A stretch of 64,000 nt of DNA from assembly GCA_900110395.1 (NCBI GenBank), contig FODP01000031.1, positions 1 to 64,000 on the forward strand, in the 5' to 3' direction. This DNA is from Rhodospirillales bacterium URHD0017 (GTDB lineage Bacteria; Pseudomonadota; Alphaproteobacteria; Reyranellales; Reyranellaceae). This document shows positions 40,975-49,503 of this stretch, piece after piece. Position 1 is the stretch's first letter. The number at the start of each line of letters is the position of its first letter. The notes beneath the pieces are model-generated. The model searched no databases and was not told where the DNA came from. It was given only the letters and a program-made list of their open reading frames with translations. Both the position numbers and the translations under genes were made by a program.

Positions 40975-42278
40975 GTCTTCAGTCCATCAATGGCATGGAA
41001 GAACGTGCCGCTCACCGAGCCGTTGCGCGCACCGGCCTCCGGCACGACCGCTCCTGTGGCATCGCGGCAGTCGACCAACGGCTCATCACCGACTTGCAGC
41101 ACACTGGCATAGTGAAATTCATGTCCCATGATCGTCTCGCCAGACGATCCCAGCGGCCCGTCGGCCAGGAGCCGGGCGCGCCGATAACCGATATGAAGCC
41201 GGCGCTTGGCAAACGAGGTCTCGACCTGAAGCAGCCCGGCCATGGAATGGCGCCGTCCCTCGGCGTCTTCGATGCCCTGCCCCAGCACCATGTAGCCGCC
41301 GCACTCGCCGTGGATCGGCACCGACCGCGCCGCCAGAAGGTGCAAGCCGTCCTGGAAACGGCGCGCCGCCGCCAGCACGCCGCCATGCAGCTCGGGATAG
41401 CCGCCGGGCAGCCAGACGACGTCGGCCTGCTGATCGGGCGCCTCGTCGGCCAACGGCGAAAAAGGAAGGACCTCCGCGCCCGCCAACCGCCAGGCTTCCA
41501 GCAGGTGGGGATACATGAAGGAGAACGCCCGATCGCGCGCGAGCGCGATGCGCTGACCGGGCGGCCGCCGCGACACACTCCCGGTCGCGAGTTTCGCGGG
41601 GACCGCCGCTCGCCGTATCGCCGCAAGATCGACGGCGCCCTCAATGGCGTCACCCAGCGCGTCGAGGCGCCGGTCGATATCGTCCGTCTCGTCCGCCTGC
41701 ACCAGCCCGAGATGACGCTCCGGCAGCTCGAACCGCGCATCATGGCCAAGCGCGCCGAACACTCTTAGTCCGACACGCTCGAAGCCCGGCGTGATCAGGG
41801 CGAGATGGCGCGGGCTCGCAACGCGATTGAGGATCACGCCGGCGACGGCGACATCGTCGCGATAATGCGCCAGCCCGGCAGCGACAGCCGCCGCCGTCTC
41901 GGTCTGGCCGGAGACATCGAGCACCAGCAGCACCGGCCAGCCGAGCAATGCAGCAAGGTCGGCCGTGGCCCCGCGTGCCGTCTGACCAGCGGCGGCAACG
42001 CCGTCGAACAGGCCCATGACGCCTTCGGTGACGGCGATGTCGGCGGGATGGCTTGCCACGAGGTCGCCAATCGTCGTCGCGGCCATTGCCCAGGTGTCGA
42101 GATTGAAGCTCGGCCGGCCCGTCGCCGCGGCGTGAAAGGCGGGATCGATGTAGTCGGGCCCGCACTTGAAGGCCTGCACCGCCATGCCCTGCCGGCTCAG
42201 CGCGCGCATCAGCCCGATCGTCAGCGTGGTCTTGCCGGCGCCCGAGTGCGGTGCCGCGACGATGAGCCCGGCTGTCAT
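40971..42278 (-). CDS. cobB: Cobyrinate a,c-diamide synthase (hydrogenobyrinate type)
   Basis: A 435-residue two-domain amidotransferase that amidates the a and c side chains of hydrogenobyrinate using glutamine and ATP. The N-terminal P-loop is APHSGAGKTTLT and KCGPDYIDPAFH follows. The C-terminal glutamine amidotransferase domain has GGYPELH and the catalytic Cys in HGECGGYMVLG. The closing FHYASV and GTFFHAI segments hold the His site. It lies between cobA and bluB with 4-bp overlaps. Confidence 0.95.
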   Translation of the reverse strand: MTAGLIVAAPHSGAGKTTLTIGLMRALSRQGMAVQAFKCGPDYIDPAFHAAATGRPSFNLDTWAMAATTIGDLVASHPADIAVTEGVMGLFDGVAAAGQTARGATADLAALLGWPVLLVLDVSGQTETAAAVAAGLAHYRDDVAVAGVILNRVASPRHLALITPGFERVGLRVFGALGHDARFELPERHLGLVQADETDDIDRRLDALGDAIEGAVDLAAIRRAAVPAKLATGSVSRRPPGQRIALARDRAFSFMYPHLLEAWRLAGAEVLPFSPLADEAPDQQADVVWLPGGYPELHGGVLAAARRFQDGLHLLAARSVPIHGECGGYMVLGQGIEDAEGRRHSMAGLLQVETSFAKRRLHIGYRRARLLADGPLGSSGETIMGHEFHYASVLQVGDEPLVDCRDATGAVVPEAGARNGSVSGTFFHAIDGLKT

Positions 42279-43063
42279 CGCCAGCCGACCAGCGAGCCTA
42301 GAAGATGGCGACGCAGGCCCGCCGTGGCGCCAATGACGACGATCGAGGGCGAGCCGACTCCATGGCGCGCCGCGTCATCGACCAGGTTGCCCAATTTGCT
42401 TTCGACCACTCGCTCCTGGTCCGTAGCGGCGGACTGGATCAGCGCGGCCGGCGTGTCGGGCGACATCCCGCCCTGCTGCAACGATACCGTGATCTCGGCG
42501 AGCTGCGACATCGGCATGTAGAGCACGATCGGCTGGCCGAGCCTGGCCAATGCCGCCCAGTCGGCGGCCGAACCACCGTCCTCCGCGCGATGGCCGGCGG
42601 CCAGCACGACGGCATGGTTGGTGTCGCGCGAGGTCGCGGGGATGCCGGCCAGCGCCGCGCCGGCCAAGCCCGCCGTCAGGCCGGGGATGATGCGAAAGCG
42701 GATGCCGGCCTGGGTCAGCGCGGAGGCCTCGTCCCAGCCGCGGCCGAACACGAAGGGATCGCCGCCCTTCAGCCGCAGCACGCGGCGGCCGGCGCGGGCG
42801 CGCTCGATCAGCACGTCATTGATGTCGCGTTGCTGCGACGAGGGCCGTCCACCACGCTTGCCGGCCGAGATCAGCTCAGCGCCGTCACGACGCAGATCGA
42901 GCACGCGGCGATCGACCAGCGCGTCATAGACGATGTCGTCGGCCTGGCCGATGGCGTGCAGCGCCAGAACGGTGAGCAGCCGCGGATCGCCGGGTCCCGC
43001 GCCCGCCAGCCAGACCTCGCCGGCCGGGAAGTCGGGCAGCGCCGGAAAGTTTTTAGGGATCAC
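42275..43063 (-). CDS. cobA: Uroporphyrinogen-III C-methyltransferase
   Basis: A 262-residue SAM-dependent tetrapyrrole methylase. It methylates uroporphyrinogen III at C-2 and C-7 to precorrin-2, the branch point to B12 and siroheme. WLAGAGPGDPRLLTVLAL, SAGKRGGRPSSQQRDIN and LRLKGGDPFVFGRG are the SUMT signatures. It lacks the CysG oxidase/ferrochelatase domains. The start is GTG 43063, overlapping the cobM stop as GTGA. A 10-15-residue Pro-rich N-terminal extension precedes the fold. Confidence 0.95.
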   Translation of the reverse strand: MIPKNFPALPDFPAGEVWLAGAGPGDPRLLTVLALHAIGQADDIVYDALVDRRVLDLRRDGAELISAGKRGGRPSSQQRDINDVLIERARAGRRVLRLKGGDPFVFGRGWDEASALTQAGIRFRIIPGLTAGLAGAALAGIPATSRDTNHAVVLAAGHRAEDGGSAADWAALARLGQPIVLYMPMSQLAEITVSLQQGGMSPDTPAALIQSAATDQERVVESKLGNLVDDAARHGVGSPSIVVIGATAGLRRHLLGSLVGWR

Positions 43064-43833
43064 GTGCCGCTTCCTTGGCCGCGGCCCCGGAAGCGTCGTT
43101 GATAGGAGGCGTCGTAGAGGGCGCTGTCGCGGAAGTCGTGGGCCTGCAGCACCTTGCCGACCAGGATCAGCGCCGTCCGCTCGATCGGCGTTTTAGCCAC
43201 CTCCGCCGCAAGCGTGCCCAAAGTGGCGCGAATCACGCGCTCCTCGGGCCAGCTCGCGCGATAGACCACGGCGGCCGGGCAGTCGGCGCCGTAGTGCGGC
43301 AGCAGCCTCGCCACGACCTTGTCGATGGTGTGGATCGACAAATGAATGGCAAGCGTGGCGCCGGTGGCAGCGAAGGTCTCGAGCTTCTCGGCCGGCGGCA
43401 TCGCCGAGGCGCGGCCCGAGGTGCGCGTCAGCACCACCGACTGGGCGACTTCGGGCAAGGTCAGCTCCTGGCCGAGCGCCGCGGCGGCAGCGGCAAAGGA
43501 CGGCACGCCCGGCGTCACGGTGTAGGCGATGCCTGCCTCGCGCAGGCGGCGAAGCTGCTCGCCCATGGCGCTCCACATCGAAAGATCGCCCGAGTGCAGG
43601 CGCGCCACGTCGTGGCCCTCGGCCGTGGCGCGCTTGCACGCCTCGACGATCTCATCGAGCGACAGGGGCGCGGTGTCGACGATGCGAGCGCCCGCCGGGC
43701 AGTGTTCCAGCAACGCCCTGGGCACCAGCGAGCCGGCATAGAGGCAAACCGGGCAGCGCGCGATCAGGTCGCGGCCGCGCACCGTGATCAGGTCGGGCGC
43801 GCCCGGACCGGCGCCGATGAAATGCACCGTCAT
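43060..43833 (-). CDS. cobM: Precorrin-4 C11-methyltransferase
   Basis: A 257-residue tetrapyrrole methylase that methylates precorrin-4 at C-11. VHFIGAGPGAPDLITVRG is the N-terminal SAM-site loop. CLYAGSLVPRALLEHCP and ARLHSGDLSMWSAMGEQ are specific to CobM/CbiF. The C-terminus (ALYDASYQRRFRGRG) also fits CobM. The start is ATG 43833, overlapping the cobE stop as ATGA; the longer frame reads through cobE and cobL. It is part of the cob operon. Confidence 0.95.
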   Translation of the reverse strand: MTVHFIGAGPGAPDLITVRGRDLIARCPVCLYAGSLVPRALLEHCPAGARIVDTAPLSLDEIVEACKRATAEGHDVARLHSGDLSMWSAMGEQLRRLREAGIAYTVTPGVPSFAAAAAALGQELTLPEVAQSVVLTRTSGRASAMPPAEKLETFAATGATLAIHLSIHTIDKVVARLLPHYGADCPAAVVYRASWPEERVIRATLGTLAAEVAKTPIERTALILVGKVLQAHDFRDSALYDASYQRRFRGRGQGSGT

Positions 43834-44213
43834 CGGCCCTCTCCCGTGGCGATGGCGCAGGTCGCGCGCTCGGTGGCGACGCGGGCGCCCAGCAGGCGGG
43901 CGTTGCGGCCGGCCACGACGATAGCCGAGGCCTCGGCGATCGACGGCAGGCCCTTGGCCTGCAGCACGAACTTGGACGGGGTCAGGACCTGGCCGGCGAC
44001 TCGATCGAGATCCAGCACGGTGCAGGCGACCAGAGCGACCGACAGGCGGCGCGCAACCTCGGGGAAGGCGGGCTCGGTCGCCTTTTCCGATTCGGTGGCG
44101 AGCGCGTGCAGGCGTTCGGCCGGCAGCTCGTGCATGCCGAGCGCCAGGCGCACCACGCGCTCGATCTCGTCGGCCGAGGTGCCGCGACGACAGCCCACGC
44201 CTGCCACGATCAT
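43830..44213 (-). CDS. cobE: CobE / CbiG C-terminal-like protein
   Basis: A 127-residue protein matching CobE and the C-terminal domain of CbiG. It begins MIVAGVGCRRGTSADEIERVV, followed by ATESEKATEPAFPEVARRL and VAEASAIVVAGRN-like ends (here IAEASAIVVAGRN). CobE is needed for cobalamin formation in Pseudomonas denitrificans, but its exact reaction is unclear. The start ATG 44213 overlaps the cobL stop as ATGA, and its stop overlaps cobM in the same way. Confidence 0.9.
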   Translation of the reverse strand: MIVAGVGCRRGTSADEIERVVRLALGMHELPAERLHALATESEKATEPAFPEVARRLSVALVACTVLDLDRVAGQVLTPSKFVLQAKGLPSIAEASAIVVAGRNARLLGARVATERATCAIATGEGR

Positions 44214-45448
44214 GGCTTCCTCGCCCGCCATTGCACGATCGGCGCGGCGGCACGCCAGACGAAGACGCCGCCGGTGCCGGCCTTGCCGGCTTTCGACACG
44301 TCGAGCCGCACCAGTTCGCCGCCGTGACGCTGGAAGTAGTCGATCAAACGCGCCTCCGACTGGAGGGACACGGCGTTGGCGACCAGGCGGCCGCCCGGCT
44401 TCAGTGCCGCCCATGCCGCTTCCAGCATATTCGGATTGGAAAGACCGCCGCCCAGAAAGATCGCATCGGGTGCCGGTAATCCGGTGAATGCCTCGGGCGC
44501 GCGCTGCTGCACGATCTGCAGATCGGGTGTGCCCAGCACGGCTGCGTTGCGCGCCGCACGCGCTGCACGCTCGGGCTCCGATTCGATGCCGATCGCCTTG
44601 AGCGAAGGATGACGCAGCAGCCATTCGATGGCGATCGAGCCCGCACCCAAACCGACATCCCACAGAAGCTCGCCCTGGCGCGGCGCCAGTGCCGACACGG
44701 TGACGGCGCGGACCTCGCGCTTGGTGAGCTGGCCGTCATGCTCGAACAGCGCGTCGTCGAGACCCGGTGCGAGCGGCAGCACCGTTGCATCGGCAGCGGC
44801 CGCGACCTGCAGCGCGATGGTATTGAGGGGGCCGACATCAGCGATATCAAAGCCGGTGGGAGCAGCCGAGCGCACGCGCTCGCGCGGACCTCCCATGGCT
44901 TCCAGGACAGTGAGCGTAGAATTGCCCATGCCACGCTCGACGAGGAACTTCGCGAGCCTGGCCGGCGTCGCGCCGTCCCACGACAGCGCCAGGATGCGCG
45001 CGCCGGGCTGCAGGTGGCGCACGATGCCTTCCAGGGCACGGCCATGCAGGCTGACCAGCGCCACGTCCTGCAGCGACCAGCCGAGCCGCGCCGCGGCCAG
45101 GCTGAAGGCCGATGCGTTGGGCAGGCAGAGCGTCTCGCTGGCGGGAATTGAGCGCAGCAGCAGGTCGCCGACGCCGTAGTGGAAGGGATCGCCGCTCGCC
45201 AGCACGACGACCGGCCGGCCGCGATGCTTCTCGATCTCCGGCACGGCGTCACCGATCGGACTGGGCCAGGCAAGCGTGCGGCCACGGATCAGCGCTTCCG
45301 CCAAGCCAAGGTGGCGTTTGCCACCGACCACGAGCTCGGCCGACGCTAAAAGCTTCTGCGCCACAGGAGACAACCCAGCGATGCCGTCTTCGCCGATGCC
45401 GACGATGGACAGCCAGCGCGCGGCCGTGCAGCTTGCTGCGTCAGACAT
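44210..45448 (-). CDS. cobL: Precorrin-6Y C5,15-methyltransferase (decarboxylating)
   Basis: A 412-residue bifunctional enzyme. The N-terminal CbiE-like methylase (about 10-205) has LSIVGIGEDGIAGLS and LASGDPFHYGVGDLLL. The C-terminal CbiT-like part (about 215-412) has LLWDVGLGAGSIAIEWL and FLGGGLSNPNML. Together they methylate C-5 and C-15 and remove the C-12 acetate carboxyl. The start is ATG 45448, whose CAT on the top strand overlaps the ATG of cobK (CATG). An alternative upstream ATG at 45496 would overlap cobK further. Confidence 0.93.
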   Translation of the reverse strand: MSDAASCTAARWLSIVGIGEDGIAGLSPVAQKLLASAELVVGGKRHLGLAEALIRGRTLAWPSPIGDAVPEIEKHRGRPVVVLASGDPFHYGVGDLLLRSIPASETLCLPNASAFSLAAARLGWSLQDVALVSLHGRALEGIVRHLQPGARILALSWDGATPARLAKFLVERGMGNSTLTVLEAMGGPRERVRSAAPTGFDIADVGPLNTIALQVAAAADATVLPLAPGLDDALFEHDGQLTKREVRAVTVSALAPRQGELLWDVGLGAGSIAIEWLLRHPSLKAIGIESEPERAARAARNAAVLGTPDLQIVQQRAPEAFTGLPAPDAIFLGGGLSNPNMLEAAWAALKPGGRLVANAVSLQSEARLIDYFQRHGGELVRLDVSKAGKAGTGGVFVWRAAAPIVQWRARKP

Positions 45449-46205
45449 GCGCGTTCTCATTCTCGGCGGCACCACGGAAGCCTCGGCATTGGCCAAGCTC
45501 CTCGCGGGCGATCCGCGCTACGAGGCGACCCTGTCCTTCGCCGGACGCACCACTGCGCCCCAGCCGCAGCCCATCGCGACACGCGTCGGCGGCTTCGGCG
45601 GCGCCGACGGCCTTGCGAGATACATCCAGGAGCAGACGATCGTTGCCGTGATCGACGCCACCCATCCCTACGCCCCGCGCATCTCCGTCAACGCCGTCGT
45701 CGCCTGCCAACGCGCCGGCGTCGCGCTGGCCACGCTCGTGCGTCCCGCCTGGAAGCCCGAGGCCGGCGACAAATGGGAAACGGCACCCACCGCCGTCGCG
45801 GCTGCGCTCGCCATCGGCAAGGAACCGCGCCGCGTGTTCCTGGCGCTTGGCCGACAGGAACTGCACTCCTTTGCCGCCATCGCGCAGCATCACTACGTTG
45901 CCCGTCTCATCGATCCGCCGGTGGGCGCACGGCCGCCCAAGCTCATCCTGCTGCAGCAGCGGGGACCGTTCGATTTCGATGCCGAGCTGCGCCTCTTGAA
46001 GCAGCACAAGATCGACGTGATCGTTTCGCGCAACTCGGGCGGCAGTGCGACATACGCCAAGATCGAGGCAGCGCGCATGCTCCGACTGCCCGTGATCTTG
46101 ATCACACGGCCCGTGAAACCCACCGGCCACATCGTGCGCGGCGTCGAGGAAGCGGTGGCGTGGCTGGCTCATGAGCGCCCTGCCCGCTCGCTGCGTGGCG
46201 TGTAG
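45447..46205 (+). CDS. cobK: Precorrin-6A reductase, antisense within the cob operon
   Basis: A 252-residue NAD(P)H-dependent precorrin-6A reductase (CobK/CbiJ). Signatures are MRVLILGGTTEASALAKLL, VIDATHPYAPRISVNA and VSRNSGGSATYAKIEAARML. It is the only plus-strand gene inside the minus-strand operon. Its start codon shares CATG with cobL, and its last 37 bp overlap the end of cobJ. A full operon transcript would therefore contain antisense cobK RNA. No ribosome site is obvious before the ATG. An in-frame ATG further upstream gives a non-conserved extension. Confidence 0.93.
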   Translation: MRVLILGGTTEASALAKLLAGDPRYEATLSFAGRTTAPQPQPIATRVGGFGGADGLARYIQEQTIVAVIDATHPYAPRISVNAVVACQRAGVALATLVRPAWKPEAGDKWETAPTAVAAALAIGKEPRRVFLALGRQELHSFAAIAQHHYVARLIDPPVGARPPKLILLQQRGPFDFDAELRLLKQHKIDVIVSRNSGGSATYAKIEAARMLRLPVILITRPVKPTGHIVRGVEEAVAWLAHERPARSLRGV

Positions 46206-46918
46206 ACCCAACGCCCGACCTGACGCGTCGTGCTGGCGCCGACGATCACCAGCGTGCGCATGTCGGCGCGCGACGGATCGGCGGCGGCGAGCGTCGTCGT
46301 TATCACCTGGGCATCGGCCGTTCCGGCGGCGCGCACGAACAGCACCGGTGTGTCGGCGGCCTTGAGGGTGCGCAAAAGATCGAACGCCTTGCCGAGCTGG
46401 GTCGGTCGCGCTCTGGAGGCGGGATTGTAGAGGGCGATCACGAAGTCGCCTTCGGCGGCGGCCTTAAGGCGGCGCTCGACCGTGCTCCAGGCTTTTAGAT
46501 TGTCCGACAGCGAGAGGGCGCAGAAGTCGCCGCCCAGCGGCGCGCCGACCTCGGCTGCAGCGGCCAGCATGGCGGTGACGCCGGGCTCGACTCGGACATC
46601 GAGCTGACGCCACTCGGGGGCGCCGGTCTCGATGGCTTCGAACACCGCCGCCGCCATGGCGAACACGCCGGGGTCGCCACCGGAGACGACGACGACCTGG
46701 CGACCGGCGGCTGCGAGCGACAGGGCATGCCGCGCGCGGTCGAGCTCGACGCGGTTGTCGGAAGCATGACGACACTGGCCGGACCGTTCCGGCAGGCGCT
46801 CGAGATAGGGGCCGTAACCCACGAGGTCGGTGGCGCGGGCGAGCGCCGCCGTCGTCGCCGGCGTCATGAGCTCGGCCTTGCCCGGACCGGTGCCGACCAC
46901 CACGAGAGAGCCGGTCAC
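46169..46918 (-). CDS. cobJ: Precorrin-3B C17-methyltransferase
   Basis: A 249-residue methylase that contracts the ring and methylates C-17. VVVGTGPGKAELMTPATTAAL and DLVGYGPYLERL are specific to CobJ, followed by VVVSGGDPGVFAMAAAVFEA and FVIALYNPASRARP. The start is GTG 46918 after GGGAG, overlapping the cobI stop as GTGA. The gene ends 720 bp before cobL in operon order; that gap is filled by antisense cobK. Confidence 0.94.
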   Translation of the reverse strand: MTGSLVVVGTGPGKAELMTPATTAALARATDLVGYGPYLERLPERSGQCRHASDNRVELDRARHALSLAAAGRQVVVVSGGDPGVFAMAAAVFEAIETGAPEWRQLDVRVEPGVTAMLAAAAEVGAPLGGDFCALSLSDNLKAWSTVERRLKAAAEGDFVIALYNPASRARPTQLGKAFDLLRTLKAADTPVLFVRAAGTADAQVITTTLAAADPSRADMRTLVIVGASTTRQVGRWVYTPRSERAGRS

Positions 46919-47670
46919 AGCCGTCTCCCTTCGCCCGGGATCAGCACCATGGCGAAATAGGCGCCCACGGCACCGCAGTCGGCGAGCGGCATGATGCGCT
47001 CGTCCTTCATCGTGCCGCGCTCGACATAGACGGCGCGCGACAGCAGGCCCGCCGTCTCGACGGCGCGCCGGACCTTCGCAAGATTGCGGCCGACCTTCAT
47101 GATCACCGCCGCATCGGCGAGCCGCAGGCGCTCGACAAGCGCTCCCTCGTCCAAGGTACCGGGCAGGACGGCAAGCGCGTCGTTGCCCCAGGTCATGGGC
47201 AGGTTGGCGCGCGTCCAGCATCCCGACATGCCGGTCACGCCGGGCACGACCTCGACCGGGAAATCAGCGCTGAGGCGGCGCCACATATGCATGAAGGAGC
47301 CATAGAAGAAGGGATCGCCCTCGGCCAGCAGGCCGACCGACTTACCTTGTCGCAGCAGGGCGGCCAGTGTTTCCGCCGTCTGGCGATAGAACGCGCCGAT
47401 CTTCTGCTGGTACTCCAGGCTGTCGGCCGGGACCTCGTCGGTGACCGGGTATTCCAGGCGCATTTCCGCGCGGCCTTCAGCCAGAAGCGGCGCCACGATG
47501 CGCCGCGCATTGCCGGGAGAGCCGATCTTGGCGAAGTAGGCGACAACATCGACCACCTGCACCAGGCCTGCAGCCCGCAGGGTGAGATAGCGCGCGTCGC
47601 CGGGCCCGACGCCGATGCCGTAGAGCGTGCCTGCAGTTGCCGTTCCGGCCAGGGAGTCGAGCACGCTCAT
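46915..47670 (-). CDS. cobI: Precorrin-2 C20-methyltransferase
   Basis: A 251-residue SAM-dependent methylase for C-20. LYGIGVGPGDARYLTLRA is the N-terminal loop. AEGDPFFYGSFMHMWRRL and PGVTGMSGCWTRANLPMTWG are CobI/CbiL signatures. The start overlaps cobH by 4 bp. It sits in the usual cobH-cobI-cobJ order seen in Pseudomonas and Rhizobium. Confidence 0.95.
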   Translation of the reverse strand: MSVLDSLAGTATAGTLYGIGVGPGDARYLTLRAAGLVQVVDVVAYFAKIGSPGNARRIVAPLLAEGRAEMRLEYPVTDEVPADSLEYQQKIGAFYRQTAETLAALLRQGKSVGLLAEGDPFFYGSFMHMWRRLSADFPVEVVPGVTGMSGCWTRANLPMTWGNDALAVLPGTLDEGALVERLRLADAAVIMKVGRNLAKVRRAVETAGLLSRAVYVERGTMKDERIMPLADCGAVGAYFAMVLIPGEGRRL

Positions 47671-48296
47671 TCCCGCTCACTCGCCAGGGCGTTGATCGCC
47701 GCCGCGGCCATGGCGCTGCCGCCCTTGCGGCCGCGCACGATCAGGAACGGCACGTCGCCATGCGCCGCCAGCGCTTCCTTGGATTCCATTGCGCCCACGA
47801 AGCCGACGGGCAGTCCGATCACGGCAGCCGGCGGCGGTGCGCCCTGGTCGAGCATGTCCAGCAACCGGAACAAGGCGGTCGGCGCATTGCCGATCGCGAC
47901 GACCGAGCCGGCCAGCCGGTCGCGCCACAATTCGAGCGCCGCCGCACTGCGCGTATTGTCGAGGCGCCTGGCGATGGCCGGCACCGAGGGATCGTCCAGG
48001 GTACACAAGACTTCGTTGCCGGCCGGAAGGCGTGCGCGGGTGACGCCGTTCGCCACCATCTTGGAATCGCAGAAGATCGGCGCGCCGTCCTTCAGCGCCT
48101 GGCGTGCCCGTTCAGCGAAGCTCTTGGACATGACGATGTCGCGGGCAATCTCGGGCATGCCGCAGGCATGGATGATGCGCACCGCGACCGGCTCCTCGAC
48201 CGCATTGAAGCGCGCCAGGTCGGACTCGGCGCGGATGATGGCGAAGGACCGGCGATAGATCTCCGCTCCGTCGCGCACATAGGCACGCTCAGTCAT
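47667..48296 (-). CDS. cobH: Precorrin-8X methylmutase
   Basis: A 209-residue isomerase that moves the C-11 methyl to C-12, giving hydrogenobyrinate. It begins MTERAYVRDGAEIYRRSFAI; the active-site His is in RIIHACGMPE (about residue 43). FCDSKMVANGV and GLPVGFVGAMESKEAL are also conserved. ATG 48296 is chosen over 48320 because homologues start near YVRDG. It overlaps cobG by 8 bp. Confidence 0.95.
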   Translation of the reverse strand: MTERAYVRDGAEIYRRSFAIIRAESDLARFNAVEEPVAVRIIHACGMPEIARDIVMSKSFAERARQALKDGAPIFCDSKMVANGVTRARLPAGNEVLCTLDDPSVPAIARRLDNTRSAAALELWRDRLAGSVVAIGNAPTALFRLLDMLDQGAPPPAAVIGLPVGFVGAMESKEALAAHGDVPFLIVRGRKGGSAMAAAAINALASERE

Positions 48297-49503
48297 GTTG
48301 GAACAAAGCCTCGAACTCATCGGCGTCGACCATGCGCTCGACCGGACCGCGCGTCGTGGCCTTGCGGATCAGGCGATAGGCGCCGGCCTTGCCGGCCAGC
48401 ACCAGGTCCGACGGCAGCGACCGCGCACAACCCTTGCCGCAGCCCGAGACATGGATGCTGCCCCGATAGCCGTGGGCCGCGGCGATGGCCGCAAGCCGCC
48501 GCGCATCGCCGCGGGCATCGACGCTACTCGACTTGCAATCGGGCGCGCCGGGGCAGGCTTCGACCTGCAGCACGGGATCGTTCTCTTCGACGATCAGCCC
48601 GGCGCCGCGCGCCTCTTCGAGCACCAACACGCCTGCGTCCTTACGCACGCCGAAATAGACCGCGCGCCAGGGCGACAGACGCAGATCGATCGCTCCGGCA
48701 TCGGCCGCCAGCTTCACGAGCTGGCGAAGCTGGTCCGCTTCCAGACGACCGAACGGTGCGGCGATGCCGACGGCGCTGCCCAGCAGGCCGAGCCGGCGTC
48801 CGCCGGCAGCCGGCACTCCCGTCATCGGCGACAGACGCACCGCGGCCGCGACTTGCGCGAACGCCGCCTCGTCGAGACCGCGCATGCGGCCGCGCGTGGC
48901 GACGGCAAGATAGCCATGGGCCGCCGCGATGGCGGCCTCGGCCGCTTGCGCTGGTGGAACCATACCCAGCCACCGCGTTCCCCTGGCCGTATCCAGACCG
49001 AAGGCAAACGCATCGCCGACCGCGGCGAGGCCGACATCGGTGCGCTCGCAGGCAATCGAGATCGCGCCGCCACCGTCGACCAGCAGGCCGAACTTGCCCG
49101 GCAACGCGTGCAATCGCTTGTCCGACGTCAAGGCATCGTCGATCGCTCGCGCCACCGGCCGGACATCGAACGCCTGGCTGGGATCGAGTCCGGCCAGCGG
49201 CGCCACCATGACATTGCGTACCGCTTCGGTCACGGTGTCAGGATCGAGCAAGCCGAGCGTCGCCAGTTCCGCTCTCAGCTCGGGCAAACGATCCTCGGTC
49301 AGGCCGCGCAGCTGCAGGTTGGCGCGGCGCGTCAGGTCGATATGGCCATTGCCCAGCCGCGCGGCGAGATCGGCCAGTGTCGCCGCTGTCTCGAGGCTGA
49401 AGGCGCCGCCACGGGGGCGGACGCGCACGATCAGGCCATCGCCGCTCGCCATCGGCCGCAGGATGCCGGGGCACCAACCCTTCACGTCGGTCACGGCGTT
49501 CAT
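48289..49503 (-). CDS. cobG: Precorrin-3B synthase (oxygen-dependent)
   Basis: A 404-residue protein with a nitrite/sulfite reductase-like fold. CobG uses oxygen to hydroxylate C-20 and form the gamma-lactone of precorrin-3B. The N-terminal KGWCPGILRPMASGDGLIVR is characteristic. The cluster Cys are C317, C323, C355 and C359 (ACPGAPDCKSS, SGCGKGCA). Its presence marks the aerobic pathway. It overlaps cobN by 4 bp; the much longer open frame upstream is a cobN shadow. Confidence 0.94.
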   Translation of the reverse strand: MNAVTDVKGWCPGILRPMASGDGLIVRVRPRGGAFSLETAATLADLAARLGNGHIDLTRRANLQLRGLTEDRLPELRAELATLGLLDPDTVTEAVRNVMVAPLAGLDPSQAFDVRPVARAIDDALTSDKRLHALPGKFGLLVDGGGAISIACERTDVGLAAVGDAFAFGLDTARGTRWLGMVPPAQAAEAAIAAAHGYLAVATRGRMRGLDEAAFAQVAAAVRLSPMTGVPAAGGRRLGLLGSAVGIAAPFGRLEADQLRQLVKLAADAGAIDLRLSPWRAVYFGVRKDAGVLVLEEARGAGLIVEENDPVLQVEACPGAPDCKSSSVDARGDARRLAAIAAAHGYRGSIHVSGCGKGCARSLPSDLVLAGKAGAYRLIRKATTRGPVERMVDADEFEALFQHD

